The notes beneath the pieces are model-generated. The model had not been told where the DNA came from. It saw nothing but the letters and a program-made list of their open reading frames with translations, and did not search any database. A DNA stretch of 64,000 bases from Sphingobacterium paucimobilis HER1398 (GTDB lineage: Bacteria > Bacteroidota > Bacteroidia > Sphingobacteriales > Sphingobacteriaceae): positions 62,001 to 126,000 of the forward strand of contig NZ_ATDL01000021.1 in NCBI RefSeq assembly GCF_000416985.1. The letters run 5' to 3'. Positions 9,861 through 17,695 of this stretch are shown in pieces (within the stretch, counting starts at the first letter, position 1; the number at the start of each line of letters is the position of its first letter). The position numbers and the translations under genes were made by a program.

Positions 9861-11459
9861 ATGAAAAAATCAAATATATTCTACGTAATGCTCGCCTCGG
9901 CTACACTGTCTCTGACAGGATGTGAGAAGTTCTTGGACAAGACCGATCCTACGGCAACTGATTTTGCCGAGTTTTTTAATACGGAGGCGGATGTGCTAAG
10001 GGTGTTGTACAGTAGTTTTATGGATCCGTTTTCGCATGGTACCTATAGACATATCCTATTCTATATGGAGGATGGAAAGTCGGATAATGCGTATAGTCGT
10101 ATGTCGGGCGACCGTCACCAACAGATCGCCAATGGTAATATTAACTCGAATACCGAACCGTTCTTGACCTACTACCAATTGCACATGAAGCACCTGGGAC
10201 GCCTCAATACTTTTATCGCCAGTATGGATGTGCCCTATATGGAAGATGAAGCGCTGCGCAGTAGATACAAATCCATATTTGAGGCATTGCGTTGCTGGCA
10301 CTACTTTAAGCTCACGAGCCGTTGGGGCGATGTGCCGTTTCACTTAGAACCGGCCGATCTAGGCTCGGCATTGCAGCCGACCAAAACCAAGGAAGAAATA
10401 TTAGAGATATTATTTCCATTAGCGGAGGAGATTGCGAATAGATTGCCGAAGGAAATATATACGACAAATGCCTATCTTTTCAATCAATATTCGTTCAAAG
10501 CACTGATCATGCGCTATGCCCTGATCAATGGTCGTTACGAGCTGGCGGCTAAACTCGCTAAAGAGGTGATGGATGGTGGTCTGTATGAGCTGCATGGCAA
10601 ATACGGTGATATATTTAACTATAAAGCGGATAAGACGAACAGGGAATTTGTGATGCGCTTTGATCGAGACAGTCGATCGGGAGGCAGTATTACATTCAAT
10701 GTAATGGCTCCGCAATCGAAAACAGGACATGGACAATCCTACTTGGTGCCGCTTAAGTCGCTAGTGGATTCTTACTGGACAAAACAGGGAAGACCAATCG
10801 ACGCCTGCCCACTGCATACTAAAGAGGAATATGAGCTCAACCCCAAGCTGAATCGGGATCCTCGCTTGGCGGAAAGTATATTTATGCACGGTGATACATT
10901 CAATGGTGAGAAGTTGGATATCTATGATCCGAGTACCTCGGTATACTATGAGAAAGCAAGAGCTGGTAAATCGGGATTTTGGTTTAAGAAATGGGTGGAT
11001 CAAGCAGACGTAGCTAAATCGTCTGGAAATATGGATCTTGGTTTTTTACGTTATGCGGAGGTGTTATTGACGTATGCGGAAGCTAAAATCATGCTGAACG
11101 ATGTGGATGATCTCGCTAAAAAATGTATTAACGATGTGCGCCGAAGAGCGGGACTGGATATGAGCCAGGCAGATGTCACGTTGACAGCAAAATCACAACA
11201 AGAGTGGATAGATCTTATACGCAATGAACGTCGTACGGAGTTTGCTGGAGAGGGACTGCGTTATGATGATATATTAAGATGGAGAATAGCTGAAGAGGTG
11301 ATGAATAAACCGGCGATGGGACATAGTAGATTGGTAAATGGCAAGGTCGAAACGCTGAAAGTGGAAGACCGGTCGTTTAAAGAAAACAACTATCTATGGC
11401 CATTCCATGAAAATAGCCTGAAGGTAGAGCCTGCCTTGAAACAGAATCCTGGTTATTAG
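9861..11459 (+). CDS. SusD/RagB-family lipoprotein
   Basis: ATG 9861 is preferred over the in-frame TTG 9852 because it gives a standard lipoprotein signal, MKKSNIFYVMLASATLSLTGC, with Cys21 lipidated. The mature start EKFLDKTDPTATDFAEFFNTEADVLRVLYSSFMDPF, the middle RYAEVLLTYAEAKIMLNDVDD and the ending RNERRTEFAGEGLRYDDILRWR ... LWPFHENSLKVEPALKQNPGY are the hallmark SusD segments. It works with the SusC encoded 18 bases upstream. The two form a simple two-gene operon closed by a strong terminator; no enzyme is linked to this pair, so its substrate cannot be guessed from context. Confidence 0.94.
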   Translation: MKKSNIFYVMLASATLSLTGCEKFLDKTDPTATDFAEFFNTEADVLRVLYSSFMDPFSHGTYRHILFYMEDGKSDNAYSRMSGDRHQQIANGNINSNTEPFLTYYQLHMKHLGRLNTFIASMDVPYMEDEALRSRYKSIFEALRCWHYFKLTSRWGDVPFHLEPADLGSALQPTKTKEEILEILFPLAEEIANRLPKEIYTTNAYLFNQYSFKALIMRYALINGRYELAAKLAKEVMDGGLYELHGKYGDIFNYKADKTNREFVMRFDRDSRSGGSITFNVMAPQSKTGHGQSYLVPLKSLVDSYWTKQGRPIDACPLHTKEEYELNPKLNRDPRLAESIFMHGDTFNGEKLDIYDPSTSVYYEKARAGKSGFWFKKWVDQADVAKSSGNMDLGFLRYAEVLLTYAEAKIMLNDVDDLAKKCINDVRRRAGLDMSQADVTLTAKSQQEWIDLIRNERRTEFAGEGLRYDDILRWRIAEEVMNKPAMGHSRLVNGKVETLKVEDRSFKENNYLWPFHENSLKVEPALKQNPGY

Positions 11460-11480
11460 GAAAACTGTTTTTGGGAATAA

Positions 11481-11513
11481 CAAAGGAGCTTCTTGATAAG
11501 AGAAGCTCCTTTG
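11481..11513. terminator. Bidirectional intrinsic terminator between SusD and the zinc-ribbon gene
   Basis: A perfect 13-base inverted repeat (CAAAGGAGCTTCT / AGAAGCTCCTTTG) with a 7-base loop, followed by a T-rich stretch. It lies between two convergent genes. Confidence 0.85.
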
Positions 11514-11555
11514 TTTGTTCCAGTAGTCTTGTGTGGATCAAGTGTACGTTCTCGA

Positions 11556-11867
11556 CTAATCAAAGTCAAAGAAATCTGAAAGAAAGGATTTCTTTTTCTT
11601 GGGATAGCGTTGGTTGTAATCCCTACTGTCTCTCGAGTCGCGGTGGTCCCGGTAGTCGTTGCGGTCCGTACGATTGTAATGGTCGTCACGTGGGCGTTCG
11701 TCGTAGCGGGGGGCTGCTGGAGCCTGTCCTTGTGTGGAAGCATAGTCCATCAGCTTGTCTAATTCGCCACGATCCAACCAGATACCTCTACAGCTGGGAC
11801 AGTAGTCTATTTCTACCTGATGACGCTCGGTCATCAGTAATGTTTCATTGCAGTTGGGACATTTCAT
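11556..11867 (-). CDS. TFIIB-type zinc-ribbon small protein
   Basis: From ATG 11867 the product begins MKCPNCNETLLMTERHQVEIDYCPSCRGIWLDRGELDKLM. This is the zf-TFIIB domain, with two CPxC pairs binding one zinc and the conserved GIWLDRGEL motif. The remaining ~60 residues are hydrophilic and of low complexity: arginine/aspartate/tyrosine repeats (DRNDYRDHRDSRDSRD) followed by KKKKSFLSDFFDFD. An upstream ATG at 11897 would add ten residues but family members usually start at MKCP. The reaction or binding partner is unknown; this family is widespread and uncharacterised, possibly nucleic-acid or protein binding. It is convergent with SusD and transcribed alone. Confidence 0.8.
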   Translation of the reverse strand: MKCPNCNETLLMTERHQVEIDYCPSCRGIWLDRGELDKLMDYASTQGQAPAAPRYDERPRDDHYNRTDRNDYRDHRDSRDSRDYNQRYPKKKKSFLSDFFDFD

Positions 11868-12030
11868 AGTCTTTGTATTTAATTTTGATGTTTGCATTTT
11901 ACAATTAGCAAGCTATGGATTTTGCCGGAAAACTAGGGCTATACCGTTAAAAATTTACGGTTTTTTAACAGATTTGATGGCTGATAGGGGATACTCTTCC
12001 GTTCTTAATATTCGCTTAACATTAGCGTTG

Positions 12031-12038
12031 TATCTTTG
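12031..12038 (+). promoter_or_regulatory. Probable -7 promoter element for the ECF sigma operon
   Basis: TATCTTTG matches TAnnTTTG exactly, 75 bases before the sigma-factor start. No good TTTG -33 box is found at 19-21 bases upstream (a TTCG lies 16 bases upstream). The rest of the 246-base gap 11868-12113 shows no gene. Confidence 0.45.
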
Positions 12039-12113
12039 GGCAGATTGGATTTTTAGATAAATGTCTATACCTTTATCGGGAATCTAAATTAACAGCGACA
12101 ATCGCTAGAACTC

Positions 12114-12698
12114 ATGACAACAATTACAAAAGGTATATTACTGCGGATTAAGCAAGGTGACAGGCTCGCCTTTCGTGCGTTGTATGATGCCTATGCGCCA
12201 CTGTTGTATGACTTGGGTTTTAGGCTCCTGAGGGATACGGCGGCAGCGGAAGAGTTGGTACAGGACTGTTTTGTGAAAGTGTGGTCCACCCGGGCGGAAA
12301 TCCAGGAAGACCGAGATCTATGGCCGTTGATCTATGTGATGGCCAAGCGCTTGTGTTTTAATCAACTGCGCCATGCCCGAGTAACAAGAAAATACTTGGT
12401 GGAGGTGACGGATGTGCAGGTCAACGATGTGGAGCAGCGACTGGACGTACGGGAATTGGAGAGTCACTTGGAACATTCTATAGAAAGCCTGCCCGAACAG
12501 CAAAAAAGAGCGTTACGGTTGAGCCGCTTAGAAGGATATAGCCATCAGCAGATTGCCGCAGAAATGGGTATATCGCCCAATACGGTGAAAAATCATATTA
12601 CACAGGCTCTTAAAAATATCAGAAAGACGCTTCCACAGGCGGATTATAACTACTTAATGATAGCATATGGCTTTTGGCTTATAGCTAATGGCTTATAG
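12114..12698 (+). CDS. ECF-type RNA polymerase sigma factor
   Basis: A 194-residue group-IV sigma factor. Region 2 is seen in FRALYDAYAPLLYDLGFRLLRDTAAAEELVQDCFVKVWSTR (~20-62) and region 4 in LPEQQKRALRLSRLEGYSHQQIAAEMGISPNTVKNHITQALKNIRKTL (~125-172), whose helix-turn-helix recognises the -35-like element. It should direct RNA polymerase to the downstream SusC operon when released by the FecR protein encoded next. The last ~12 residues (GFWLIANGL region) are encoded by the first part of a heptanucleotide tandem repeat, so the natural C-terminus may be repeat-derived. The repeat, a hairpin and ~100 bases separate it from fecR. Confidence 0.92.
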   Translation: MTTITKGILLRIKQGDRLAFRALYDAYAPLLYDLGFRLLRDTAAAEELVQDCFVKVWSTRAEIQEDRDLWPLIYVMAKRLCFNQLRHARVTRKYLVEVTDVQVNDVEQRLDVRELESHLEHSIESLPEQQKRALRLSRLEGYSHQQIAAEMGISPNTVKNHITQALKNIRKTLPQADYNYLMIAYGFWLIANGL

Positions 12699-12727
12699 CT
12701 TTTGGCATATGGCTTTTGGCATATAGC
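12663..12727 (+). repeat. Heptanucleotide tandem repeat, about nine units
   Basis: Nine consecutive 7-base units of the form GCWWWTR (GCATATG, GCTTTTG, GCTTATA, GCTAATG, GCTTATA, GCTTTTG, GCATATG, GCTTTTG, GCATATA) plus GC. Pairs of units also give a 14-base period. The first five units lie inside the sigma-factor reading frame and supply its stop codon; the rest are intergenic. Confidence 0.9.
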
Positions 12728-12734
12728 AAAAAAA

Positions 12735-12776
12735 AGTACACCGTCGACTAGTCCTTTCGCCCGACTTGGGTGTACT
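12735..12776. other. Hairpin between the sigma and fecR genes
   Basis: AGTACACC/GGTGTACT (8 bp) continues inward as GTCG/CGAC, forming a long stem. A run of A precedes it on +, so it has the form of an intrinsic terminator only for transcripts of the minus strand; on + it would be a stable intercistronic stem. Confidence 0.6.
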
Positions 12777-12799
12777 ACCTATAATCAAGGCGAAGAAAA

Positions 12800-13981
12800 T
12801 TGGATAGAAATAGATTACAACTACTTTTTAATAAATACCTGAATGGTACGCTGACCGAGTCTGAACAACGAGAGTTGGATGTATTGATGGAGGAATTGGA
12901 GGAGGCTGAGTTTTCGGATTTGGTGGATCGATCGCTCCAACTAGAGGGAAATAGGGCTTTTCAAGAGGATGCTGTATTTGAACGCATTTTGAGCAAGACC
13001 GCGGAAGAAGATGCTGTCTTGGTGCCGTTTTATAAGCGATGGAGCTCCCTGGGAAAGGTCGCAGCGGTGGTGCTCTTGACCGGAATTGTAGGTGTCGTGG
13101 GCTATCAGCTGTGGAAGAACAGAGCAGTGGATAATGATCCGGTAGTCGCTACGGCTAAGGAGATAACAACGGATATCGAACTGCCAAAGGAGGATGCATT
13201 GATAACATTGGCGGATGGCAAGCAACTCTCGCTGGCTGATGTGGGGAAGGATACGCTTCATTATAAGGGCTTGGCGCTGCTGCGGGGCGGAGATGGTACG
13301 ATCATTATGCAACAGAGTCAACAGGCAGATTTTTTTCAGGCCAATGAGAAACACCGCTTTGTAGCCCCGAAAGGAGTGACGCTACGTCTTATGTTGCCAG
13401 ACGCATCTGTCGTCAATCTGAATTCAGATTCGCAGGTGGAAATCTCTAGTTTATTTGGTAAGAAACAACGCGAAGTGACGCTCTCGGGAGAAGCTTTCTT
13501 TGAGGTAGCCCACGATAAGACTTCGCCTTTTGTGGTACATGCCAAGAATGCAGCGATAACCGTATTGGGAACCCAGTTCAATATGTCGGCTTATAAAACG
13601 GATAAGGATGTGGCGACGACCTTGGTATCAGGTTCGGTACAGGTGGATGCCGCACAGGGGCAGGCTCGTATCAAACCGGGACAGCAGGCACGGGTTAATC
13701 ATTCGGCGAGTATACAATTGCAAGATAAGGTGGATATGGGACAGGTGCTGGCCTGGAAGGAAGGTTATTTCCGATTTAAAGAGGAGTCTATAAAGAATAT
13801 TATGGAAGACTTGGCCAAGTGGTATACGATTGCTGGGGTTGAATTTAAAGCGGGGTCGACAGATTTATTTACGGGGAGCTTCAAGCGCTCCAAAAAGCTG
13901 AGCGAGGTCTTGGCGAATATAGAACAAGTATCTGATTTACGTTTTGATATTCAAGAAGGGAGGGTGGTCGTGATGAAATAA
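12800..13981 (+). CDS. FecR-family anti-sigma/transmembrane signal transducer
   Basis: The 393-residue product has the three-part FecR layout of Bacteroidota. It has a short cytoplasmic N-terminus (LFNKYLNGTLTESEQRELDVLMEEL) that binds the sigma factor, one membrane helix at ~84-104 and a periplasmic FecR domain (FVAPKGVTLRLMLPDASVVNLNSDSQVEI ... LSGEAFFEVAHD ... VLGTQFNMSAY). A C-terminal DUF4974 segment (GYFRFKEESIKNIMEDLAKWYTI ... LRFDIQEGRVVVM) contacts the STN domain of the receptor. The start is a TTG at 12800; no in-frame ATG exists nearby and the N-terminal alignment to the family is complete, so TTG is accepted. The partner receptor is encoded 110 bases downstream and the sigma factor just upstream. 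Confidence 0.92.
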   Translation: MDRNRLQLLFNKYLNGTLTESEQRELDVLMEELEEAEFSDLVDRSLQLEGNRAFQEDAVFERILSKTAEEDAVLVPFYKRWSSLGKVAAVVLLTGIVGVVGYQLWKNRAVDNDPVVATAKEITTDIELPKEDALITLADGKQLSLADVGKDTLHYKGLALLRGGDGTIIMQQSQQADFFQANEKHRFVAPKGVTLRLMLPDASVVNLNSDSQVEISSLFGKKQREVTLSGEAFFEVAHDKTSPFVVHAKNAAITVLGTQFNMSAYKTDKDVATTLVSGSVQVDAAQGQARIKPGQQARVNHSASIQLQDKVDMGQVLAWKEGYFRFKEESIKNIMEDLAKWYTIAGVEFKAGSTDLFTGSFKRSKKLSEVLANIEQVSDLRFDIQEGRVVVMK

Positions 13982-14000
13982 GGACGGTTATCAGAACAGG

Positions 14001-14031
14001 AGAAGAGGGGATGCGCCAACACCCTCTCTTC
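14001..14031. other. Imperfect hairpin in the fecR-susC gap
   Basis: GAAGAGGG pairs with CCCTCTCTTC with one bulge, loop of about 11 bases, no T-run after it. It lies between fecR and susC and could act as an mRNA processing or attenuation element. Confidence 0.4.
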
Positions 14032-14091
14032 GATAGTACCTGGAAATAGCATCAGTTTTGAATTAATAATATTTTACCAAATACCTATCAA

Positions 14092-17000
14092 ATGTATAAA
14101 AATATTACCGCAATTGGAGGGGCTCCCCGCCGATTGCTAACATGTTTACTCATGATGAAGTTATATTCATTTTTGTTGCTGGGTCTTTTCATGCAGGCAA
14201 ATGGAAGTACCTATGCACAGAAAGTAAGTCTGTCGGTAAAGCGAGCTGAGCTCGCTGATGTACTGACACAGATCCAAGAGCAGACCAATCTTGATTTTTT
14301 CTATAACAGCAGCCAACTGAAAGAGGTGGAGAAGATCGATCTGCATGTCAAAAATATGGACCTGAAGAAGGTCTTGGATGCTTGTCTGACGCCAAGGGGA
14401 TTGTTCTACGTGGTGCAGAACAAGACGGTATTGATAAAAAAGGCGTCGGAGATGGAGGTTGCTGCTTCTGAATTGGGAGTGCAGCAAAAGCAGTTAAAAG
14501 GAAAGATTGTCGATAGTAAAGGCGCTCCGTTAACTGGTGCTTCGGTGCGGTTACAGCAGAGTAATATTGCCGCGGCTTCACTGGCCGATGGTTCTTTTAC
14601 GGTACCTGTGGTACAGGACGAAGGACAGCTCCTGATTACTGCGTTGGGCTATGAAGATCAAGTCGTCCACTATAAAGTAGGAAAAGCGCTCGAGGTCCGT
14701 ATGATCGAGGCAACAAGTGACCTGGATGAGGTCGTAATTGTCGGATATGGCGTTCAGAAGAAGGCCAACCTGACGGGTGCGGTCGCGCAGGTCAATGCCG
14801 AAGATATTGCATTGCGTCCTGACGCGAATATAGCAGCGACACTGCAGGGACTGATGCCCGGCCTGAATATTCAGATTAATAATGGTGATCCTGGAGCAAC
14901 TCCTGATATCAATGTGAGGGGCTTCAATTCCATCAATGGTGGCAATCCATTGGTACTGATCGATGGTATTGAGGGCAATATCACTCGGGTCAATCCCAAT
15001 GATATTGAATCGGTGACGGTGCTGAAAGATGCGGCTTCGTCAGCTATATATGGAGCGAGGGGTGCTTTTGGGGTGATCTTGATCACAACCAAGAGCGGTA
15101 AAGCAGGTAAAACGGAAATCAATTATTCTAATAATTTTGCCTGGACGACACCAGCTGCGCGTACCGATTTTATCACGGATCCGTATGTCTATGCAAAGAC
15201 AGTGGATGCCGCTATTTCGGGGTACAATGGAAGTAGCTATAGTCAGTACAATGCGATGGACTGGGAAGCAATCAAGATGGTGTCTAAAGGTGAGATAGGA
15301 CCATTTCACGAATTGCAGGCTGATGGAACCAATAAATTTTTCTACCAGACGGATTGGTGGGATTATCTGTTTCGCAAGTATCAAGCTTCCAATTTTCACA
15401 ACATATCGATATCGGGTGGTACCGATAAATTGAAAGGGTATCTCTCTGGGCGCGTATATGACAGACAAAGTATCAATAATATCAACAAGGATGCTGGAAT
15501 AGGGCGTCAAAATATGAAGGCTAATCTGGTATTCACACCTTATGATTGGCTGGAGGTTTCCAATAACGTGCAGTTTATCAATGAGAATGATAAAGATTAT
15601 GGTGGTTTTTCGAATGGATTTGGGGGACTGTGGAGTACCACCACTTGGTATAACCTAATGCCGTTTTACCCGAACTTTGTCGATGGTATCCCTACGGATA
15701 TCGGTACCGGTTCTGGCGGACAAGGTGGTAATGCAGGATTGGCTTCGGGCAAGAGTTGGAGAAATATAGATACCGAAGAGTTTACCAATACGTTTCGTAT
15801 CGTAGCTCGGCCAATGAAAGGTTTGGAATTTAACTTTGACTATAGCAATAGAATCGAGAATAAGAGTCTCGCGCTACGCTTGAATCCTTTTACATACTTG
15901 GCCGGCAATAGGCTGAATCCATTGACGGTAGGACTGAACCGACTGGAGGAGCAACGTACAAAGGATAAATATAACGCACTCAATTTTTTCGGTACGTATA
16001 ATAGGACTGTAGCGAATAAACATAATCTGCGCCTGTTGTTGGGTTTTAACCAAGAGGAGTATGATCAGGATTTTATCAGTGCGAAGGGAGACGACCTGCT
16101 GCTGGAGGACTTGTCCAATCTCTCTCTGGCGACGGTAATGAATGCAATGACCGGAAGTGCTACAAACTGGGCAGTGCGTGGGTTCTTCGGTCGCTTCAAC
16201 TACGATTATGAGGGTAAATATCTAATGGAAATCAATGCGCGCTATGACGGCTCTTCGCGGTTTCCTGCAGATAGCCGATGGGGCTTTTTCCCGTCTATAT
16301 CATTGGGATGGCAGATGGACAGAGAGCATTTTTGGCAAGAGATAAAACCGTATGTGTCTTCGTTCAAGCTGAGGGGATCTTATGGTAAACTGGGCAATCA
16401 GACGGTACCGGTGAATACATTTAAAGAATTAATGGCGGTGAAACGTGGAAATTGGCTGAACGGAGGAGAAAAGCTGACCGTTGCACAGATGCCAGGACCA
16501 TTGCCGAGTGTGGTAACATGGGAAAGTACCAAAAGCTTGAACCTGGGAGCGGATATCGGTGTGCTTGACAATAAATTGTTTGTCAATGCGGATTGGTACC
16601 GTAAGAATGTGGAAGGCATGTACTTGCCGGGAGAACCGTTGCCAGGTGTATTTGGTGCTCGGGAACCACGTGAAAACTACGCTGCATTGCGTAATGATGG
16701 ATGGGAAGTCGGTGTGTCCTACCGCGACAAGTTTGACGTGGCAGGAGCTCCGCTGCAGTTTAACGTGACAGCCAATCTATCAAACTTTAAAGGTACAATC
16801 ACGAAATACAATAATACGAAAGGGCTCCTGAGCAGTTATTATGAAGGGCAGCGTTTGGGAGAAATATGGGGCTACCGCGTAGCAGGGCAATTCCAATCGG
16901 ATGAAGAGGCGGCGGCTTACCAAAGTCATTTTGATATACCAGGTGGTGCACAGGCATCGGTCAATCTGGGGCAGGTATATGACGATATACTCAACGTGAT

Positions 17001-17682
17001 GCAGAACAGTGAATGGAGTCACCTGCGTGCCGGTGATATCAAGTACTTGGATCTCAACGGTGATCGGAAAATAGATAAAGGGGATAACACTTTGGACAAT
17101 CACGGTGATCTGGAGCGTATCGGTAATGCGATGCCTCAATATCTCTTTGGGCTTAACCTGAATGCGAAATGGAAAAACTTTGATTTTTCCACAGCGCTGT
17201 CTGGTGTAGGACGCCAAGATTGGTACCCTACAGGCGAGTTGTTCTGGGGTACGTATCAAAGACCTTATCTGTCATTTATCCGTAAAGATCTGATCGACAA
17301 TGCGTGGACGCCCGACAAGCCGGGAAATACTTATCCGCAGATTTATAGAGGATATTCCTCGTTACAGGGGAGACGCTCACTCTATGAAGTCAATGATTAC
17401 TACTTGACCAACCTTGGTTTTTTGCGTGTCAAAAATATGACGGTAGGGTATACGCTGCCACAGGAATGGACGAAGAAAGCTAAAATAGAGCGCCTGCGTG
17501 TGTTTTTCAGTGGTGAAAATATGTTTACATGGAGTTTTGGCAAGCTGACGAAATACATCGATCCGGAGCAGGCTGGAGCAGGGGTAAGTTATTCGGCACC
17601 AAAGGATGCCACTCAGCGCGGCGATCAACGGGTATACCCAATGGGTAAGACGTATTCTTTTGGGGTAATGATAGGGTTATAA
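14092..17682 (+). CDS. SusC-family TonB-dependent receptor with N-terminal STN signalling domain
   Basis: The 1196-residue receptor has, in order, a signal peptide ending ANGSTYAQ and an STN domain (~45-120; VSLSVKRAELADVLTQIQEQTNLDFFYNSSQL ... LHVKNMDLKKVLDACL ... VVQNKTVLIKK). Next comes a carboxypeptidase-D-like domain (LKGKIVDSKGAPLTGASVRLQ), the TonB-box region LDEVVIVGYGVQKKANLTGAV, the plug (PDINVRGFNSINGGNPLVLIDGIEG; KDAASSAIYGARGAFGVILITTK) and the barrel. The STN domain transmits substrate occupancy to the FecR protein, which frees the sigma factor; sigma, FecR and receptor are all encoded here in that order. The gene follows fecR by 110 bases and precedes its SusD by 13 bases. Substrate is inferred to be a phosphodiester-containing glycan only from downstream enzymes. 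Confidence 0.96.
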   Translation: MYKNITAIGGAPRRLLTCLLMMKLYSFLLLGLFMQANGSTYAQKVSLSVKRAELADVLTQIQEQTNLDFFYNSSQLKEVEKIDLHVKNMDLKKVLDACLTPRGLFYVVQNKTVLIKKASEMEVAASELGVQQKQLKGKIVDSKGAPLTGASVRLQQSNIAAASLADGSFTVPVVQDEGQLLITALGYEDQVVHYKVGKALEVRMIEATSDLDEVVIVGYGVQKKANLTGAVAQVNAEDIALRPDANIAATLQGLMPGLNIQINNGDPGATPDINVRGFNSINGGNPLVLIDGIEGNITRVNPNDIESVTVLKDAASSAIYGARGAFGVILITTKSGKAGKTEINYSNNFAWTTPAARTDFITDPYVYAKTVDAAISGYNGSSYSQYNAMDWEAIKMVSKGEIGPFHELQADGTNKFFYQTDWWDYLFRKYQASNFHNISISGGTDKLKGYLSGRVYDRQSINNINKDAGIGRQNMKANLVFTPYDWLEVSNNVQFINENDKDYGGFSNGFGGLWSTTTWYNLMPFYPNFVDGIPTDIGTGSGGQGGNAGLASGKSWRNIDTEEFTNTFRIVARPMKGLEFNFDYSNRIENKSLALRLNPFTYLAGNRLNPLTVGLNRLEEQRTKDKYNALNFFGTYNRTVANKHNLRLLLGFNQEEYDQDFISAKGDDLLLEDLSNLSLATVMNAMTGSATNWAVRGFFGRFNYDYEGKYLMEINARYDGSSRFPADSRWGFFPSISLGWQMDREHFWQEIKPYVSSFKLRGSYGKLGNQTVPVNTFKELMAVKRGNWLNGGEKLTVAQMPGPLPSVVTWESTKSLNLGADIGVLDNKLFVNADWYRKNVEGMYLPGEPLPGVFGAREPRENYAALRNDGWEVGVSYRDKFDVAGAPLQFNVTANLSNFKGTITKYNNTKGLLSSYYEGQRLGEIWGYRVAGQFQSDEEAAAYQSHFDIPGGAQASVNLGQVYDDILNVMQNSEWSHLRAGDIKYLDLNGDRKIDKGDNTLDNHGDLERIGNAMPQYLFGLNLNAKWKNFDFSTALSGVGRQDWYPTGELFWGTYQRPYLSFIRKDLIDNAWTPDKPGNTYPQIYRGYSSLQGRRSLYEVNDYYLTNLGFLRVKNMTVGYTLPQEWTKKAKIERLRVFFSGENMFTWSFGKLTKYIDPEQAGAGVSYSAPKDATQRGDQRVYPMGKTYSFGVMIGL

Positions 17683-17695
17683 ATAGGAAGACATC

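Noticed and set aside
11471..11869. A 132-codon + frame opposite the zinc-ribbon gene
   Set aside because: Runs through the terminator and opposite a gene with two clean CPxC zinc motifs; no independent support.
12663..12727. CRISPR-like array
   Set aside because: Units are 7 bases with no spacers; the same is true at 47031. No cas genes are in the window.
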